From Fulvia fulva (taxonomy: Eukaryota > Ascomycota > Dothideomycetes > Mycosphaerellales > Mycosphaerellaceae), in contig NC_063020.1 of NCBI RefSeq assembly GCF_020509005.1, positions 3,596,001 through 3,660,000 of the forward strand: a stretch of DNA of 64,000 bases. The letters run 5' to 3'. Shown piece by piece: positions 34,474 through 46,298 of this stretch (position 1 is the first letter of the stretch; each line of letters opens with the position of its first letter). The translations under genes and the position numbers were made by a program. The notes beneath the pieces were generated by a model. It did no database searches. It was given only the letters and a program-made list of their open reading frames with translations, and was not told where the DNA came from.

Positions 34474-35399
34474 GGCGAGTTAGCACAACGCGAAGAGCAA
34501 AGGACGAAGCATCAGTGATAGTGCGAGAAGGCATTTCCATATAACTCGAATGATGTTGAGATTGTCGCTACCTGAATCGGCCCCAGGCGACACGGAAGGA
34601 TTATTGCCTAGCAGGTTTTAACAACGGTATGCCGAGTCGGTGGATGTGCACGGATAGCGTTCTGACTCGAAACGCGCCATGTTGAGGGGAGATCTCGAGA
34701 AAGTACCTTGCCGGCTTGCGCAATCTATAACGTGCTGAGTGCTGTTAGCAGATGATCTTGGAGTTGGCTCTCGACCTGCGATCTTGGTAGAGTAGGCATG
34801 TGTTGCAGCAATTTCTGTGGTGGTTTCTGCCCATGTGCTGTAGACGGACATATGCAGGTGCACGGAACAGGCCTCACGCGTTGCCGGGAGCATGATGCCT
34901 GGACTTTTATATGAGCGTGGGTTTGTTATAGGTCGTATTCGCTCGAATAGTCGTTACCTCGCCTAATCAGCCTGCATGGTGGAGATGCTTTGCCCTTTCA
35001 GTGACTAGTCACGAATGCATAGAATTGTACTTTATGCTTGTGCACTGGAATTGCCATCTCCATACCAACGCTGCCAGGAATGAGCTGTAATGTTGTCCAC
35101 TGGGTTCTTCCATGTCCGCTATCGTGTCACACCCGCAATCACTCGGAGACACGCTTGGCTGGAGTGTAAGCTGTTGGAGCTCACTTCGCTGATGCCAAGG
35201 TCGTGTCTTTCTCTTGCGCATCCCTGCAGCGACTCAAGAAACGCACAATTACGACACGACATGTGTTGCACGATTCCGATGTGATCTGCTTGCGATGCTG
35301 CCTCGACAACGACTTGTACGACTCGCAAGAGGTGTTCGCACTCTGGCGTGTAGCCCGGTCCGATGGCTTCACGATGCAATGCGGGCTATAGCTCCTGCT
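34474..35399. other. Intergenic region, no gene seen
   Basis: About 0.9 kb with only short frames. It should contain the promoter of the receptor gene near its right-hand start and the 3' flank of MRM2. No repeats noticed. Confidence 0.5.
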
Positions 35400-36508
35400 T
35401 CAACCTTCATCAAGTACATCCTCCCGCTTGATGCCCGCCTTTCGTCGTAGGGCCACGAAGTAAGCCTCCTTGCTCTCTTTACGAGTAGCATCGGGCTTGA
35501 TGCGATGCACCTTCTCAAAAAGCTTCTTAAGTCGAAGCTCAAAGGCATGATCCTCAGCTCCGGTATAGAACTTTGCAAGGAAATGGCCGCCGGTCGCAAG
35601 AGTATCGTAGGCAAAGGTCAACGCCGCCATGCAGAGATCCTGATACATTGTCAATACTATCCGCAACAATCGTAGATCGTGATCCGTCTCACCATACTCC
35701 CACCATGATCCCGCGCCGCAATGCCAGAGGTATTCATCATCCTGAGATATGGGTTAACTTTGCTCTTGATCCACGACGATTCGACCAAAGGCCAGGGTTC
35801 TGACATGTCGCTCAGCACAACATCCACCACACGACCCTCGAGATGGTCAAGCTGTTGCTGTGTCATCTTCTCCTTCTCCACTGCGCCTTGTTTGGCCTGC
35901 TCTTGCTCCAAGCTGAGTTTCTCCAGCTCAACAATGCCCTTGCTATCCTCTTCCAATTCGTCCTCTGTAAGACTATCCTGACTGATAATGCTCCTCTGCC
36001 GCACGCGTCCTTTACTTGTATCGCTGACAAACTTCCTAACCTCTTCTCTGATCTCCGGGCTGAGGAAGTTGCCCTGCAATGCGTTCGCGCCTCGCGGTGG
36101 TTGCGCTGGTATGACATCGATGCCGACGACTCTTCCACCTGGACTTGTCCTGTTGACGGCGACTTGGCTCCAGCTGCCAGGCGCAAAGCCCAGATCCACC
36201 ACGGTATCGCCGCGTCTGAAGATACGGTGTTTCTCGTTGATCTCCAGCAGTTTGTATGCTGCGCGCGACTTCAGGCCTGCGACTTTTGCCTCTTTCGCGT
36301 ATGAGTCTCGTCCTTGACGGCTCTTCCAGCGGGTCGAGGATGAGGAGGACGCGTTTCGCGTGAGATGCTGCAATGGTCCAGAAGCTGTCCATGGCCTCCT
36401 GATGAGTGGTATCGCCAGCCATGAGGCCTGGCGTATGCTGACGGTCTCACATGCTGAGCGCTGTAATGCTGTGGGCAGCCGATTGACTGCTCTTGCCAGC
36501 ATCGACAT
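35400..36508 (-). CDS. MRM2: Mitochondrial rRNA 2'-O-methyltransferase Mrm2 (FtsJ/RrmJ family)
   Basis: S-adenosylmethionine-dependent enzyme expected to 2'-O-methylate a uridine of the mitochondrial large-subunit rRNA. Two exons (36508-35693, 35639-35400) around a 53-base intron give 351 residues. The first about 50 residues are Arg/Ser-rich and without acidic patches, as in a mitochondrial presequence. The FtsJ core follows: KSRAAYKLLEI, the SAM motif VVDLGFAPGSWSQVA, VVLSDMSEP, then HFLAKFYTG and KEAYFVAL in exon 2. The K-D-K-E catalytic tetrad is therefore complete. Between the SAM-binding part and VVLSDMSEP there is a charged insertion of about 75 residues rich in Glu and Gln, absent from bacterial RrmJ (209 residues). 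ATG at 36508 is the first in frame. Confidence 0.93.
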
Positions 36509-37133
36509 GCATATGTTGCACAGGTGTTGGTGTTTGCAGGTGCGACCGCATCGAAGTCGATCTTGAAGATGTTAGGACGCCAAGCACAGTCCTTGCTGAC
36601 ATCGACCTATCACAACATGCTGGATCACGATTATCTAACCATACAGATCTACCTGGTCTTAATTCCCCTCGTTCATGCTGTGATTCCGAGGCATCCTTTA
36701 CATTTACAAGTACTGCTTGATCAAGACCAGCTGTGCCTGGCTGATACCGGAAGCTCACCACTGTCGGACACCTGCAATCTGAGACTGGTTCTCACTCATC
36801 AACAATGCTGCTCGTAGCCATTCATCCATTTCTGTGTACAAGTGGCTACCGCTACTCTATGCTCAAACAAATCTCTGGACCAACTGCGGCCGCTACCAGG
36901 CGTCTTTGAAAACCAGCGCTGAAATGCGACAACCTCTTCTACAAACACTTGGGTATCTCGATCCGAATGTGCAAAATGCCTCCGCAGGAGGTGTTAACCC
37001 AAAAGGTTCCAAGCAATATGTGCAATCGCAGAATGGAAAGTCCCGTTCCCATGCAAGAGATGCGCCCGCATCACAAGTCTATTGCCTTTACCGGCCGTCA
37101 CTGCTAATATGAAAGCATGGCATCTCATGTATG
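36509..37133. other. Intergenic region, no gene seen
   Basis: Between the MRM2 start and the 3' end of the next gene on the same strand. Small frames only; no repeats noticed. Confidence 0.5.
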
Positions 37134-38384
37134 TCAGCTAGATCCTGGTCGAAATGTCGCAGGGTCAGGATGGAATTCGCGGACCGCGTCTATCGAGGAC
37201 CGTCCGGACGGCTCCTCTTTTGGCCTCGACGGAGGGCGTGAGTTCTCGCTGGTCTGCGTGCGGCCGGAGTCTGGTAGAGACCTTTCTGGTGCCGGTAATG
37301 GATCGTCGCGACGACTGTCTGGTCTACTGTCCGCTGCTGACGCGTTGCTGCGGGACCGCACATGACCACTTTTCCGACCTGAAGTGGAGCTTGTGGTGGA
37401 GAAAGAGGGCGAAGTATACTGCGGACCAGCCGAAGGAGGTGGATTCGCCTGATGGGCATCCTGAGCTTTGCGCTTTCTGGGCGACTCCCGATACTCGCTG
37501 TCCTTGTGCTGCGAGCTTGGGTGTGCCGAATGTGGTTCGCCTTTGCTCGCAGGTGTCTGCGGCTGGTGGCCGCCTTTGGTTTCGTTTGGCGGCACCCAGT
37601 GGTGGAAGTATATCGAAGGCGATGATGCTGGCTGGTCCTGCTGGATGTTCTGTGTCTGTTGCAGAGGATGCGCACTTCCGGGCCCTGGCTGAGGAGGCTG
37701 ATGAACATACATTTCGTTTGTCGTTAGTCGTGGCAACTGCGTGTGCGTTGCGGAACGGGGAGCCGATGTGGGTGGCTGCCTGCCACCCGCAGGCTGATAT
37801 GCTGAGAACGTGGTCTGGATCGGCCCTGGCGGTTGTTGCTGTTGCTGCTCTGAAGACTGGCTTGGCAGGACTTGCTGATGTGTTGGCTGCGCGACAGAGT
37901 ACGGGTGGGCAGGAGGCCCTATGAGTCGGCCCTGGTCTCTTCGCATGTCTGGTGATGATTGCTGGATCTGCTGCTGCTGCGCTAGTTGAAGTTGCGAGGC
38001 ATACTGATTCAACCAGTCCAGACTGACATTCGCTAGGTTGGCCCCGCCGATACCAGCATAAATCATAGGAACCATTTGAGGTGGCACGCCGCCTTGCAAC
38101 GATTCCCGCAGCATGGACTGCTCAATTCTCCGCTGCTCAAGCCGCAATTCCTCCTGCCGAGTCTTTGCTTCTTCCTGCTTGCGCTTGTCCTCCTCGGCTT
38201 TCGCCACGAGCCAATTTCGCATTGATTCTTCCTGTCCCCGCCATTCATGAGGAGGCTGTGGCATGTGACCAAGAGGCTGCGACAAGGACTGTGTCAATGA
38301 TGGCGGTGGCCCTTCCCTCCTTGGGTCCGGGAGGGTGAGGGAAGACGGGGGAGGCAGCCCTCTATGTGGATGGGGCGTCGACAT
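37134..38384 (-). CDS. Conserved-looking Gln/Pro-rich protein with a charged coiled coil, function unknown
   Basis: Single exon. The ATG at 38384 gives 416 residues and begins MSTPHPHRGLPPPS, a likely native start; the frame is open to 38633, with further ATGs at 38555 and 38633 (499 residues), so the start is uncertain. After a Pro-rich head comes a charged segment (MRNWLVAKAEEDKRKQEE to LRLEQRRIEQSMLRESLQGG) that looks like a conserved coiled coil. A Gln-rich middle follows, then a basic and Ser-rich C-terminal part with RKRK, RSRS and RPDSRRD, suggesting nuclear localisation. The pattern resembles conserved ascomycete proteins of unknown role, possibly transcription-related. I do not recognise a named family. 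Confidence 0.75.
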   Translation of the reverse strand: MSTPHPHRGLPPPSSLTLPDPRREGPPPSLTQSLSQPLGHMPQPPHEWRGQEESMRNWLVAKAEEDKRKQEEAKTRQEELRLEQRRIEQSMLRESLQGGVPPQMVPMIYAGIGGANLANVSLDWLNQYASQLQLAQQQQIQQSSPDMRRDQGRLIGPPAHPYSVAQPTHQQVLPSQSSEQQQQQPPGPIQTTFSAYQPAGGRQPPTSAPRSATHTQLPRLTTNEMYVHQPPQPGPGSAHPLQQTQNIQQDQPASSPSIYFHHWVPPNETKGGHQPQTPASKGEPHSAHPSSQHKDSEYRESPRKRKAQDAHQANPPPSAGPQYTSPSFSTTSSTSGRKSGHVRSRSNASAADSRPDSRRDDPLPAPERSLPDSGRTQTSENSRPPSRPKEEPSGRSSIDAVREFHPDPATFRPGSS

Positions 38385-38633
38385 CTTGTCGTCCGTGGTG
38401 GAGCTGACCTGCAGCGAGCTCACCGAAGGAGAAGAATCAGCCCTTGGGTTGGGCGAGAAGCGCGACTTAGCAAGCGATATCCTTGGGTTGAAGTCATGGG
38501 TGAATCTGTGGCCGAACTCAGTCTTGATCGGCTGGGATATCGTGAGAGTCGACATTGGAACGAGGTTGAGCATGTGCTCACTTCTGACGCAGGATATGCT
38601 TGGTACGAGGGGCAGGGCAGGTAAAGGGGGCAT

Positions 38634-41600
38634 GCGGTAGTTACATACTTAAGAAACCACGTGCGACGATCTTCAAGTCAGCCAAATTCGTGGGACGCTG
38701 AGGCACTGCAGTGCTGTGCGAGTGTGTTCTGTTAGACTGTTAAGCTCTAGTGGAGCCCTGCCAACTTGTCGATCTGACGGTTGACAACGGTGATTCGCTT
38801 GAGCGTTAAGGCGCGCGACGGCGGCAGTGTTGCAGGCTAGCTGCAGACAGCAGTTGCGGAGATTCGACCGGATAATGCAAGGCGAATGGCGATCCAGTCA
38901 ACAAGTCGCAAAGACGCGCAAGCAGATGCGAAAAGCCTAGACCCTGGGAGTCGCGCGAGCTGAGGAAGGTATAAGCTGGGCAGATCCGTGAACCTTCAGC
39001 GCGTGGTGGCCGACGACTCCGGAGGTGAAAGCGCAAATGGAGTTCGAAAGAAGATGAAGGGCCGGCCAAACAGCGGCTGACGACGTCGCAATTCCAAGGT
39101 CAGCTGAGTCGAATGAAGTGGTGCGCGACCTCGCGATGATAAGTGCGGCAGGAATCATTACACTCTGGGCCGAAAACTTTGAAAAGCGGCCAGCACAGAG
39201 TGGCTTGTGGACCACCACACGGCCGGACAAGCCATCACGACTGCGAGTATCTCGCTGCCCTGCAGAAACAGCCGTGGTCCCCTGAGACGCCGGCACTCTC
39301 AGCACAGAGCGGGTCTGGATGCATGCTGTCGATCCTCGCCGGAGGACAGAGCATGCTGTGGGATGCCGCTCTGGAATGTGAAGCGGAGTACACGAGTCTG
39401 CTTCAGGGCAAGGTACAGTTCGTGCAGTATCAGCATGGACCTGTTGCGGCTGCAGCGCACCCACGAATCTTCGACAGATGGATACAAGCTTCGCCGCAAA
39501 TGTCGCTTGTGGACTCGTGAACCACTGCTGAAACAGCGCGTTACAGCTGTAAAAGAGGTATGGCTTGGCGAGCCGATGCCTGACCTGGCCGAGGAAGCAG
39601 CTTGACGTCGGGAGGTAGACCTAATCCAGGAAAGACAATGGCAGAGGCGTAGCGGGCTTGACGCTACCAGCATGCAGTCCACGAGGCGTTCTCGCGATTG
39701 CGAGGCTTGTGGCTGGTATTGGTGCTCGTACAGAAGCGTTGCTACAGTGTTGCAGCGGGGACTGAAGAGATGAAGAGAGCCTTAGAGGTTGCATGGTTGC
39801 AGGCAGGATCATGTCCTGCTGCCTCTTTGGTCAAGGTGAAACGCGCATGCGGCGGGTGAGTGTGCGGGCAAAATAAGCAAGTACTCCCTCCGCCCCTCTC
39901 ATCATGCTGATAGTGCTGAACCCCGTCCAAGTGTTGCAGCTTTTGGTGTAACGTGGAGGAGCCACAGCTACACAACATTAGCATGAAACTCGACTCGTTA
40001 CTGTCGCAAACAAGTCTGTACCGCACACCGCTCCGCTAGGAACAGTCATAGCGGAACCACGACATCGTTTCGAAGCTGAGGACAAGTGGCTGTACGGATG
40101 TTGTTTTGACAGCTGTTGGCCACGACCCAATCACGATGTTAGAAGCCACAAAGCCGGCTTTCAGCATCGAGGCAAAGTTCGCCAGCCGGTGAGGCCGCGC
40201 CATCGCTCAGTACCGTTGGGTCGTCCCGTTTTCGACGGCAGCTCTCCAAGAGGTCGTTGGAGTGTTTCACTTGCGCCCATCGTTGATCTCACGACCACAA
40301 CGAAGCGCTCAGTGGCAACAGCTTTCGTTCTGCATTCGAGCTGGGGGCCTTGCAAAGCTTAAAACGTGGAAGCACGTGCAGTCTCGTGGTTGCAGGCTTA
40401 CGTCGATGATCATGCTTGAAGCGGCCAAAGATCGTCGTTGAGATCAGTTGAAGCGACGCAGCGGCAAAGTGATGTTCATCAGCTCGCGAAAAACTCCTCT
40501 GTGCTTCGAAGAACTGAAGATTGCTGCTATTTCGGATGTGACTGCCGGAGTGGCTGGTGCCGAGTAGCCGTTTCGGGCTGGCGCTTGAAGATCTGAGACA
40601 CGCCATCACAAGTAGATCTGGCTACCGGGGCAAGTTCCAGAAAACTACTGAGAGGAATTGCACCTGCTGTGAGGCTGCTCCCAAAACGTCCTCGCGAGGC
40701 GAAGTTTGGCCGAACTCGCTTTTGACGGTTTGTATGGTGCGTGCAGCGTGAAGACGATTCCACTACTGCACACCTCGCCCGCTGCGAACGCCATAACGCG
40801 CACCACTTACGCAGTGCCGCCGCGACGACATCGTAGTCGATCCAGTCAAATATTGACGACACGAATCCGATGCACGACGCGGCATCATTGAAGATCGCTT
40901 CCCTTTTGCTAGACAGCGCTTCATCGTACATCATAGCAGAAAGTCTAATAAACAAGAAAATGAATCGGCCATTGCGTGGTTGGTTGAAGAACAGACGAGC
41001 TATGTGGTTACAGTAGTAAGACGAGTACGGTCGATAGAACGCGGTGAGGTCCTATTTGTCTGCTGGGCCTGAGTGCCTTCCAGATCTCGAAGCATCGCCA
41101 ACCCACCGCCTTGCAAAACCACCAGCGACACACATATCCACCCCTCCGGAGTCCCAGCGTGAAGCTCGCTCAAACCCGGAAAGGTCCATTAGTAGCCTGT
41201 CAACTGGCTGCATCGCCCAGCACGAATCAGGACAATACAGCTCAAAAAGAAGGCCCATCAGCTCATCAGCCAGCCCACCAACTGCCACATCGGCTCAGTG
41301 CTCCCACCAAGTTGGGCTGGAGCTCCAACACCTGCAGCCTCTCGCAGACCTTACCAGCCACACCTCCCGCACGAGCTCACAGAGCTCTATGTGCCGATCC
41401 GGGTCGTGTCGTCTTGCTATGCACGCGCCACTGACTCGTCATAGATAGCTTGCGACTGCCACACACAGGCACGTCCATGCCGCCAGTCGCCGTAGATATG
41501 TGGCTCAACTGCCTCGAGCCTGCCCATCTTGGACATCACGTCTCGATCTCTTGAAGATCATCAGCGCCATACGAGGCGGGACCACTGCATCACGTCCGTA

Positions 41601-42620
41601 TCCCTTCAATAGCCAGGGGCCAAGGCTCGCTTGCAGGATCTTTCACTCGCAGCAACATGACGATAGACGAGACGAATACTAACTATTGCCTGCACAACAC
41701 GTTAGTGACCGTCCCGTACCATTGTCGACATCGGCTGGCCTTGCCCACGTAGTAGAACAGGATCGCCATGCTTGCTCACCACGTTTTCGATCATTCCAAA
41801 CAGGACCCGGCACCGACACGATCGACAATACTGCCTCATTGGAGGCTACGTAAAATCTCGATGATCAGGAAGGGGTCCAGCCACGGCGTGCGCAAGCGAG
41901 CTTCTGCATATCCATTGGACTCGTGTTGACACCTGCACGTCCTCCGGGAGCCAGTCGTTAGCTCACGCTCGTTCTTCATGGTACGACGTCCAGGACGGGA
42001 CCGTACGCGAGCAATGGCATGCGAGGCACGGCCTCACGCGAGTGTTGACATATGGCGGCCTATAGTCTTTGGCCAGACTATCAGAAGCCAGCAAGTTCAA
42101 CACTGAAGATTGTGCATCGACTGGTATCAATCATCAGAAGGCCGTGGCGCTCACCAAGAATGCCTACTCTTTCCAGCACCAACGCCGGCACAGGGATCAA
42201 ATCCACTGCCGAATGCAGCTTCGCTCTAAATCCACCACGAACCTTGCATACCATACCACATCGAGCTCGAGTTGCGCTCGGTTCTGACCCATGTCGCGAC
42301 CAAATAATGTGCGAACGAATCCTGTCAACAGTAAGTTCCTTCGCATCACCGTAAACAAACTCACAGAAGGGATCTAGCATCTCTGCTCGAGAAGATCTGA
42401 CATTTCATCCTTTCCTTCCACCACTGTACATTACATTACTCTAAAAACAAGCTCCTCGTATCCGATTCAGGGTATCTCAAACAACGAAAGAATCACAAAA
42501 GAAAGTCCATGAGCCAGGCCTCCTGACTCCAGAAGTTCCGCCAGCCCCATCGCCATCTACGCATATCCCTGCCCACCCAATCCCGCTTCATGTAGAAAAT
42601 AGTCTAGCCGCCGTTTCTTT
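38634..42620. other. About 4 kb without a recognisable gene
   Basis: Open frames such as 40527-40955 (minus) and 41044-41448 (plus) show no domain and overlap frames on the other strand. No repeats or terminal inverted repeats were noticed. It is the second-largest gene-poor block in the window, after 1983-9041. Confidence 0.5.
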
Positions 42621-45131
42621 CTATGCCTTGACGCCGTCTCTTTTCTTCTTCATCTTATACTCCGCTTTGGCAACCCTCATGAGCACATCCTCGTCCTTGA
42701 CGGGGACAAAGCTCGTCAAGACTTTCATGGCGTTCTCGAAGTCGCTGTCTAGAAGTATGTCCCTCGTGGCATCGATGAGTGCCGCACTAGTCGCATGCAG
42801 GACATCCAGGTCGGCGCCACCAAAGGAACCAGTCTCGTTACTCGTAGCATCACCCAGGAGCATGAACACATCCCATACTCGTAGCTGTGCTGGGAAGGGG
42901 ATGCTCATGTTGAACAATGTAAGGTACCACCTCGTGCCGTACGCGGTGGAGGTGATGTTAAGTTCCTCCAGCTTGGCTGCGACCTCTCCGCCACCGAGCC
43001 ATTGAGTCTCGAACTCGTTGAGACACGTCATTAACCCTGCGAATCCATCCTGGAAGAGTTCATCCAGACCCCGTAACTGCCAGAGTCGTACCATCATCAC
43101 GAAAGCTTTCTCCTCGTCAAAGTAGCATAGCAATGTCGCCGCTAAGCTCGCCATGCCCTGTACGTATCCGGTGTCCGGGAAGTAAAGGCTGACCGCGTGC
43201 AGGACTCGGAAGAGAAGACGTTGGCCGCCACGGTAGCGACGTCGAAACATGACATGCATGTTGACTGTCCGTGGTACATCCACATCGATTTGTACGTCAT
43301 CGGGTGACGGCATTTCTTGCAGCTTGAAGAATTGGCCGATGAGTTCTTCGTCCGTCGTGGTGCTGTTGCGCTTTTTGGCGCTGGCTGATAGGAAGCTGTG
43401 CCAAGCGGTCGCTCGCCAGCGGTCTGGTATGCCCTTCCAGGTGCGCTCGATGAGCTTGGAGTCGGTGGTGTCAAAATCGAACCGCATGCCGCCACCCTTG
43501 GGGTCACCCTTGTGTCGCAAAGGTCGCGCCATCTTCTGCCATTTCTCCTCACGTGCCCATTCGCGCTGCTTCAATGTCGAAGCTGTCTTGCCAGCATCCT
43601 CGTCCTCGTTGATGTCAGCCAATCCGGGCGGCACCGTGAGCATATTCGACGCCTCAGCGACTGCTTTCCTAGTCCTGGAGCGGAAAGGATTCCTCCTGGC
43701 CGTGTTCGAATGCGTACTATGCACCGACTCAGGACCTCTCTTGGGTGTCCACTCGCTGCTCGACTTGGGAGGCAGAGACCGCGAGGACCGCTTACTAGAC
43801 GGGCCTCTAGCCAGTTTGCGATCGCGATTCGATTCGATGCGCAGAGAAGTGGCTATACGCTGCATGCCAGGCCGCTCGATCGAAGATGCCATGCTAAAGC
43901 GAGATGCTGGTCGGTTTGCGTGGATGAAGCCGTACCTGTCGACAGCGCGACCGTCAATCTCGTCCCAGTCTTCAAAGCCACCCGCGACCTCATGAGATGC
44001 CTTCGAGTAATAGCTGGCACGTGGGTCGGCGCTGTCCATCGTGTAGGGATTGTGGTCTGGCCGTCTCTTCGCAACGTGGATGTCGCCGTTGGTCATGTCC
44101 GGAGTGACGCTCGTATCTCGATCGACCGGCGTACTTCTCTCAGACAGTACTTCGTCCAGTGGTGCGACCCAAGTCGCGGCGCGCTCATCGCCATGCTCAT
44201 ACATACTCCGGACTTTGAGAGAGAACGTAATCTCTTCTGCTGACAAGACGCGTCCACCCTGGAGAGCAGCTTGCAGCATCTGCACGCTAGGTTTCCTTCT
44301 CCCCGAGACCAGGCCTTGCTTTGGCTTCTCGTCGTTCTGAACATGGTCGGGACGCTCCGCGGTGGCCTGAGTCTCACTCTGAGTCTGAGCCTGAGTCTGG
44401 CTCTGAGTCTCGTCGTGCGGTGTTTCATGCCTCGGGCCCACGATCGGCGCTGGTGTTGTCGTGCCATTGGGTTGTGCACCTTCTTCGCCCTTTGCGGCAA
44501 TCAAGTCCTGCATCTTCTTGCCTCCAAACAAAAGGCTGCCTCTGGTAGAGAACGAAACCTTATCGGTGGCCAGGTCATCCAGGTTGATGTCATCTGCGCT
44601 GATGGTAGGGATGTCGGTCTGGATACCCTTGAAGGAGCTCATTCTGGCCACGCCTCGCGGCGGCGACGCTGACTGTGCCTGCCGCGGTCGCTGTCTCAAC
44701 CCCGTCCTGTTCGCGAACGGCGACCGGCTCCGCTCGTCAATTGACGCCAGCGATGCCTCATTCTGCACGACAATGGTAGGCAGTGTCGGCTCTCGCGCCG
44801 CACCTGCAGCAGTGTTGGGCAGGGACGGGTGGCTGTCGCTGGTGCACACAGAAGGCGCTATGCCGCTGTCGCGCTTGATGCCGGTCTCGTTGGAGCGCAG
44901 TGATGCGACGTCGAAGGGACGTGGGGACGGTGAGGTCCGTGGTCTGGAGAAGGACAGCTCGGATCTGCTCAGCGGCGGGGTGGAGGAGGAGGAGGAGGAG
45001 GTGGTGGTCGTGTTGCTCGGGCTAGCTCGTCTCGGCGTGAAGTCTTCCTGCGCCTCTTCATACCGCAATGCCTTCAGTGAGGAGGCCGAATGCTGCGTGT
45101 CGGGGCCGTCACGCGCATCGTCCAGCAGCAT
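42621..45131 (-). CDS. TBC-domain Rab GTPase-activating protein
   Basis: Predicted GAP that speeds GTP hydrolysis by Rab-type GTPases in membrane traffic. Single exon; 836 residues from the ATG at 45131 (the frame is open further upstream to 45722, but that part reads like 5' leader). The first about 480 residues are disordered and Ser/Thr/Pro-rich, with a Gln-Thr run (SQTQAQTQSETQ). The TBC domain spans about 545-780. Both catalytic fingers are present: IDVDVPR (arginine finger, Arg621, the IxxDxxR motif) and GYVQG (glutamine finger, Gln658). KGIPDRWRATAWHSFL opens the domain. The C-terminal tail is short and Lys-rich. Which Rab it acts on cannot be told. Large open frames on the other strand over this gene are shadows. 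Confidence 0.92.
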   Translation of the reverse strand: MLLDDARDGPDTQHSASSLKALRYEEAQEDFTPRRASPSNTTTTSSSSSSTPPLSRSELSFSRPRTSPSPRPFDVASLRSNETGIKRDSGIAPSVCTSDSHPSLPNTAAGAAREPTLPTIVVQNEASLASIDERSRSPFANRTGLRQRPRQAQSASPPRGVARMSSFKGIQTDIPTISADDINLDDLATDKVSFSTRGSLLFGGKKMQDLIAAKGEEGAQPNGTTTPAPIVGPRHETPHDETQSQTQAQTQSETQATAERPDHVQNDEKPKQGLVSGRRKPSVQMLQAALQGGRVLSAEEITFSLKVRSMYEHGDERAATWVAPLDEVLSERSTPVDRDTSVTPDMTNGDIHVAKRRPDHNPYTMDSADPRASYYSKASHEVAGGFEDWDEIDGRAVDRYGFIHANRPASRFSMASSIERPGMQRIATSLRIESNRDRKLARGPSSKRSSRSLPPKSSSEWTPKRGPESVHSTHSNTARRNPFRSRTRKAVAEASNMLTVPPGLADINEDEDAGKTASTLKQREWAREEKWQKMARPLRHKGDPKGGGMRFDFDTTDSKLIERTWKGIPDRWRATAWHSFLSASAKKRNSTTTDEELIGQFFKLQEMPSPDDVQIDVDVPRTVNMHVMFRRRYRGGQRLLFRVLHAVSLYFPDTGYVQGMASLAATLLCYFDEEKAFVMMVRLWQLRGLDELFQDGFAGLMTCLNEFETQWLGGGEVAAKLEELNITSTAYGTRWYLTLFNMSIPFPAQLRVWDVFMLLGDATSNETGSFGGADLDVLHATSAALIDATRDILLDSDFENAMKVLTSFVPVKDEDVLMRVAKAEYKMKKKRDGVKA

Positions 45132-46298
45132 CGTGCCCTCACCAACGACATGCCCTGCCGCGGTACACTGCAGTCTACTGCCCTTGTACCTATCTAAGCA
45201 GGCGCGCGTGATTAGCTTCAATCTGGCAGCGGCAGCAGACGAGCATTGGGGCAGGCAGCTGGTATTGCGGGCGAGGTGGCGGCGTGTTTGTTTTATATGA
45301 AGCAACACCACGACAAACCAAACGCAACACACGGACACAAGCACACGCGCAACGCTCTCCGCAAAACATGGCCTGCTGGCTGGCGCCTGGCGGACCGTAC
45401 AGTACGTGCAAGGAAAGGGGCCGTTCCATCCAGGGTCGCTCAACGCGGCCGCTGCTGAATACGCAATGCCCACCTTAGCTCGTGCAGAGCGAGATTGCCA
45501 TTTTCCGCGTCTCCATTCGCTACACCCGCGACTAATCATTACTGCAGCCCATCTTGCTATCGTTACTCGTCGCCCTCGCCTAGGAACACACTCCTCACCG
45601 CCGAGATGACGATGCCATTGGGACCCGCGAAAACTGGGAAAGCAAGCAGCGCCGGCTGGGACATCCTCGTACTGGGCGTCCGGCTTGGAACCTTCATCAA
45701 ACCATCCCGCCGACTGGAACAACGCTCGAACGGCGTCTCAGATGTGGTCGAGGCCTTGATGATCGACTGCTAAGGACCTGTCACTCTGCAGCAGACGCTG
45801 CGGCTTCGGCCACATGTTTCAGCATGTTGTACAGCATGCGATCTGATTCATAGCCTCACATCTGCAGCACGCAGTATCACCTGCAGGCAAGGAGCGCTCG
45901 GTCGCAGCTCAGCATCAAAACAATGGACAAATCAGGATGTGAATTGTCAGCGTTCCTCCTGTATAGCATAGTGCAGGCGAAGAGCAATCTCCGTGCGTGT
46001 CCACCGAACAAGACCGGTCTGCTGACAACATTGAATGCCTTCATGGAATGACCTACTTGGTCGAAAAGCAAATACCATACCATTGACTTCCACACTACAT
46101 CTGGAGAGCTGGGCTATGCTTTCATGAGATTCGGCTCACGACCATTGAAACGAGATCACTTTCGGACTGTCAGCGACTCGGCCAATGGCACTTCACAGGG
46201 ACGGGGAATGCACCGAGACTGGACGTAGCTCTGCTCGTCCTTCATTGTAGGGTATCTCCACACCCAGCTGGCATATGCAAAGGTCAACAGGCAGACCC
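45132..46298. other. Intergenic region, no gene seen
   Basis: Contains the upstream-open part of the TBC gene frame (to 45722), probably its 5' leader and promoter, then the 3' flank of the transporter gene. No repeats noticed. Confidence 0.5.

Noticed and set aside
40527..40955. Possible 142-codon gene on the minus strand
   Set aside because: Composition unlike protein, no domain, frames also open on the other strand.
42628..45300. Long open frames on the + strand over the TBC gene
   Set aside because: They are shadows of a large minus-strand gene with both TBC catalytic fingers; no domain in the + frames.
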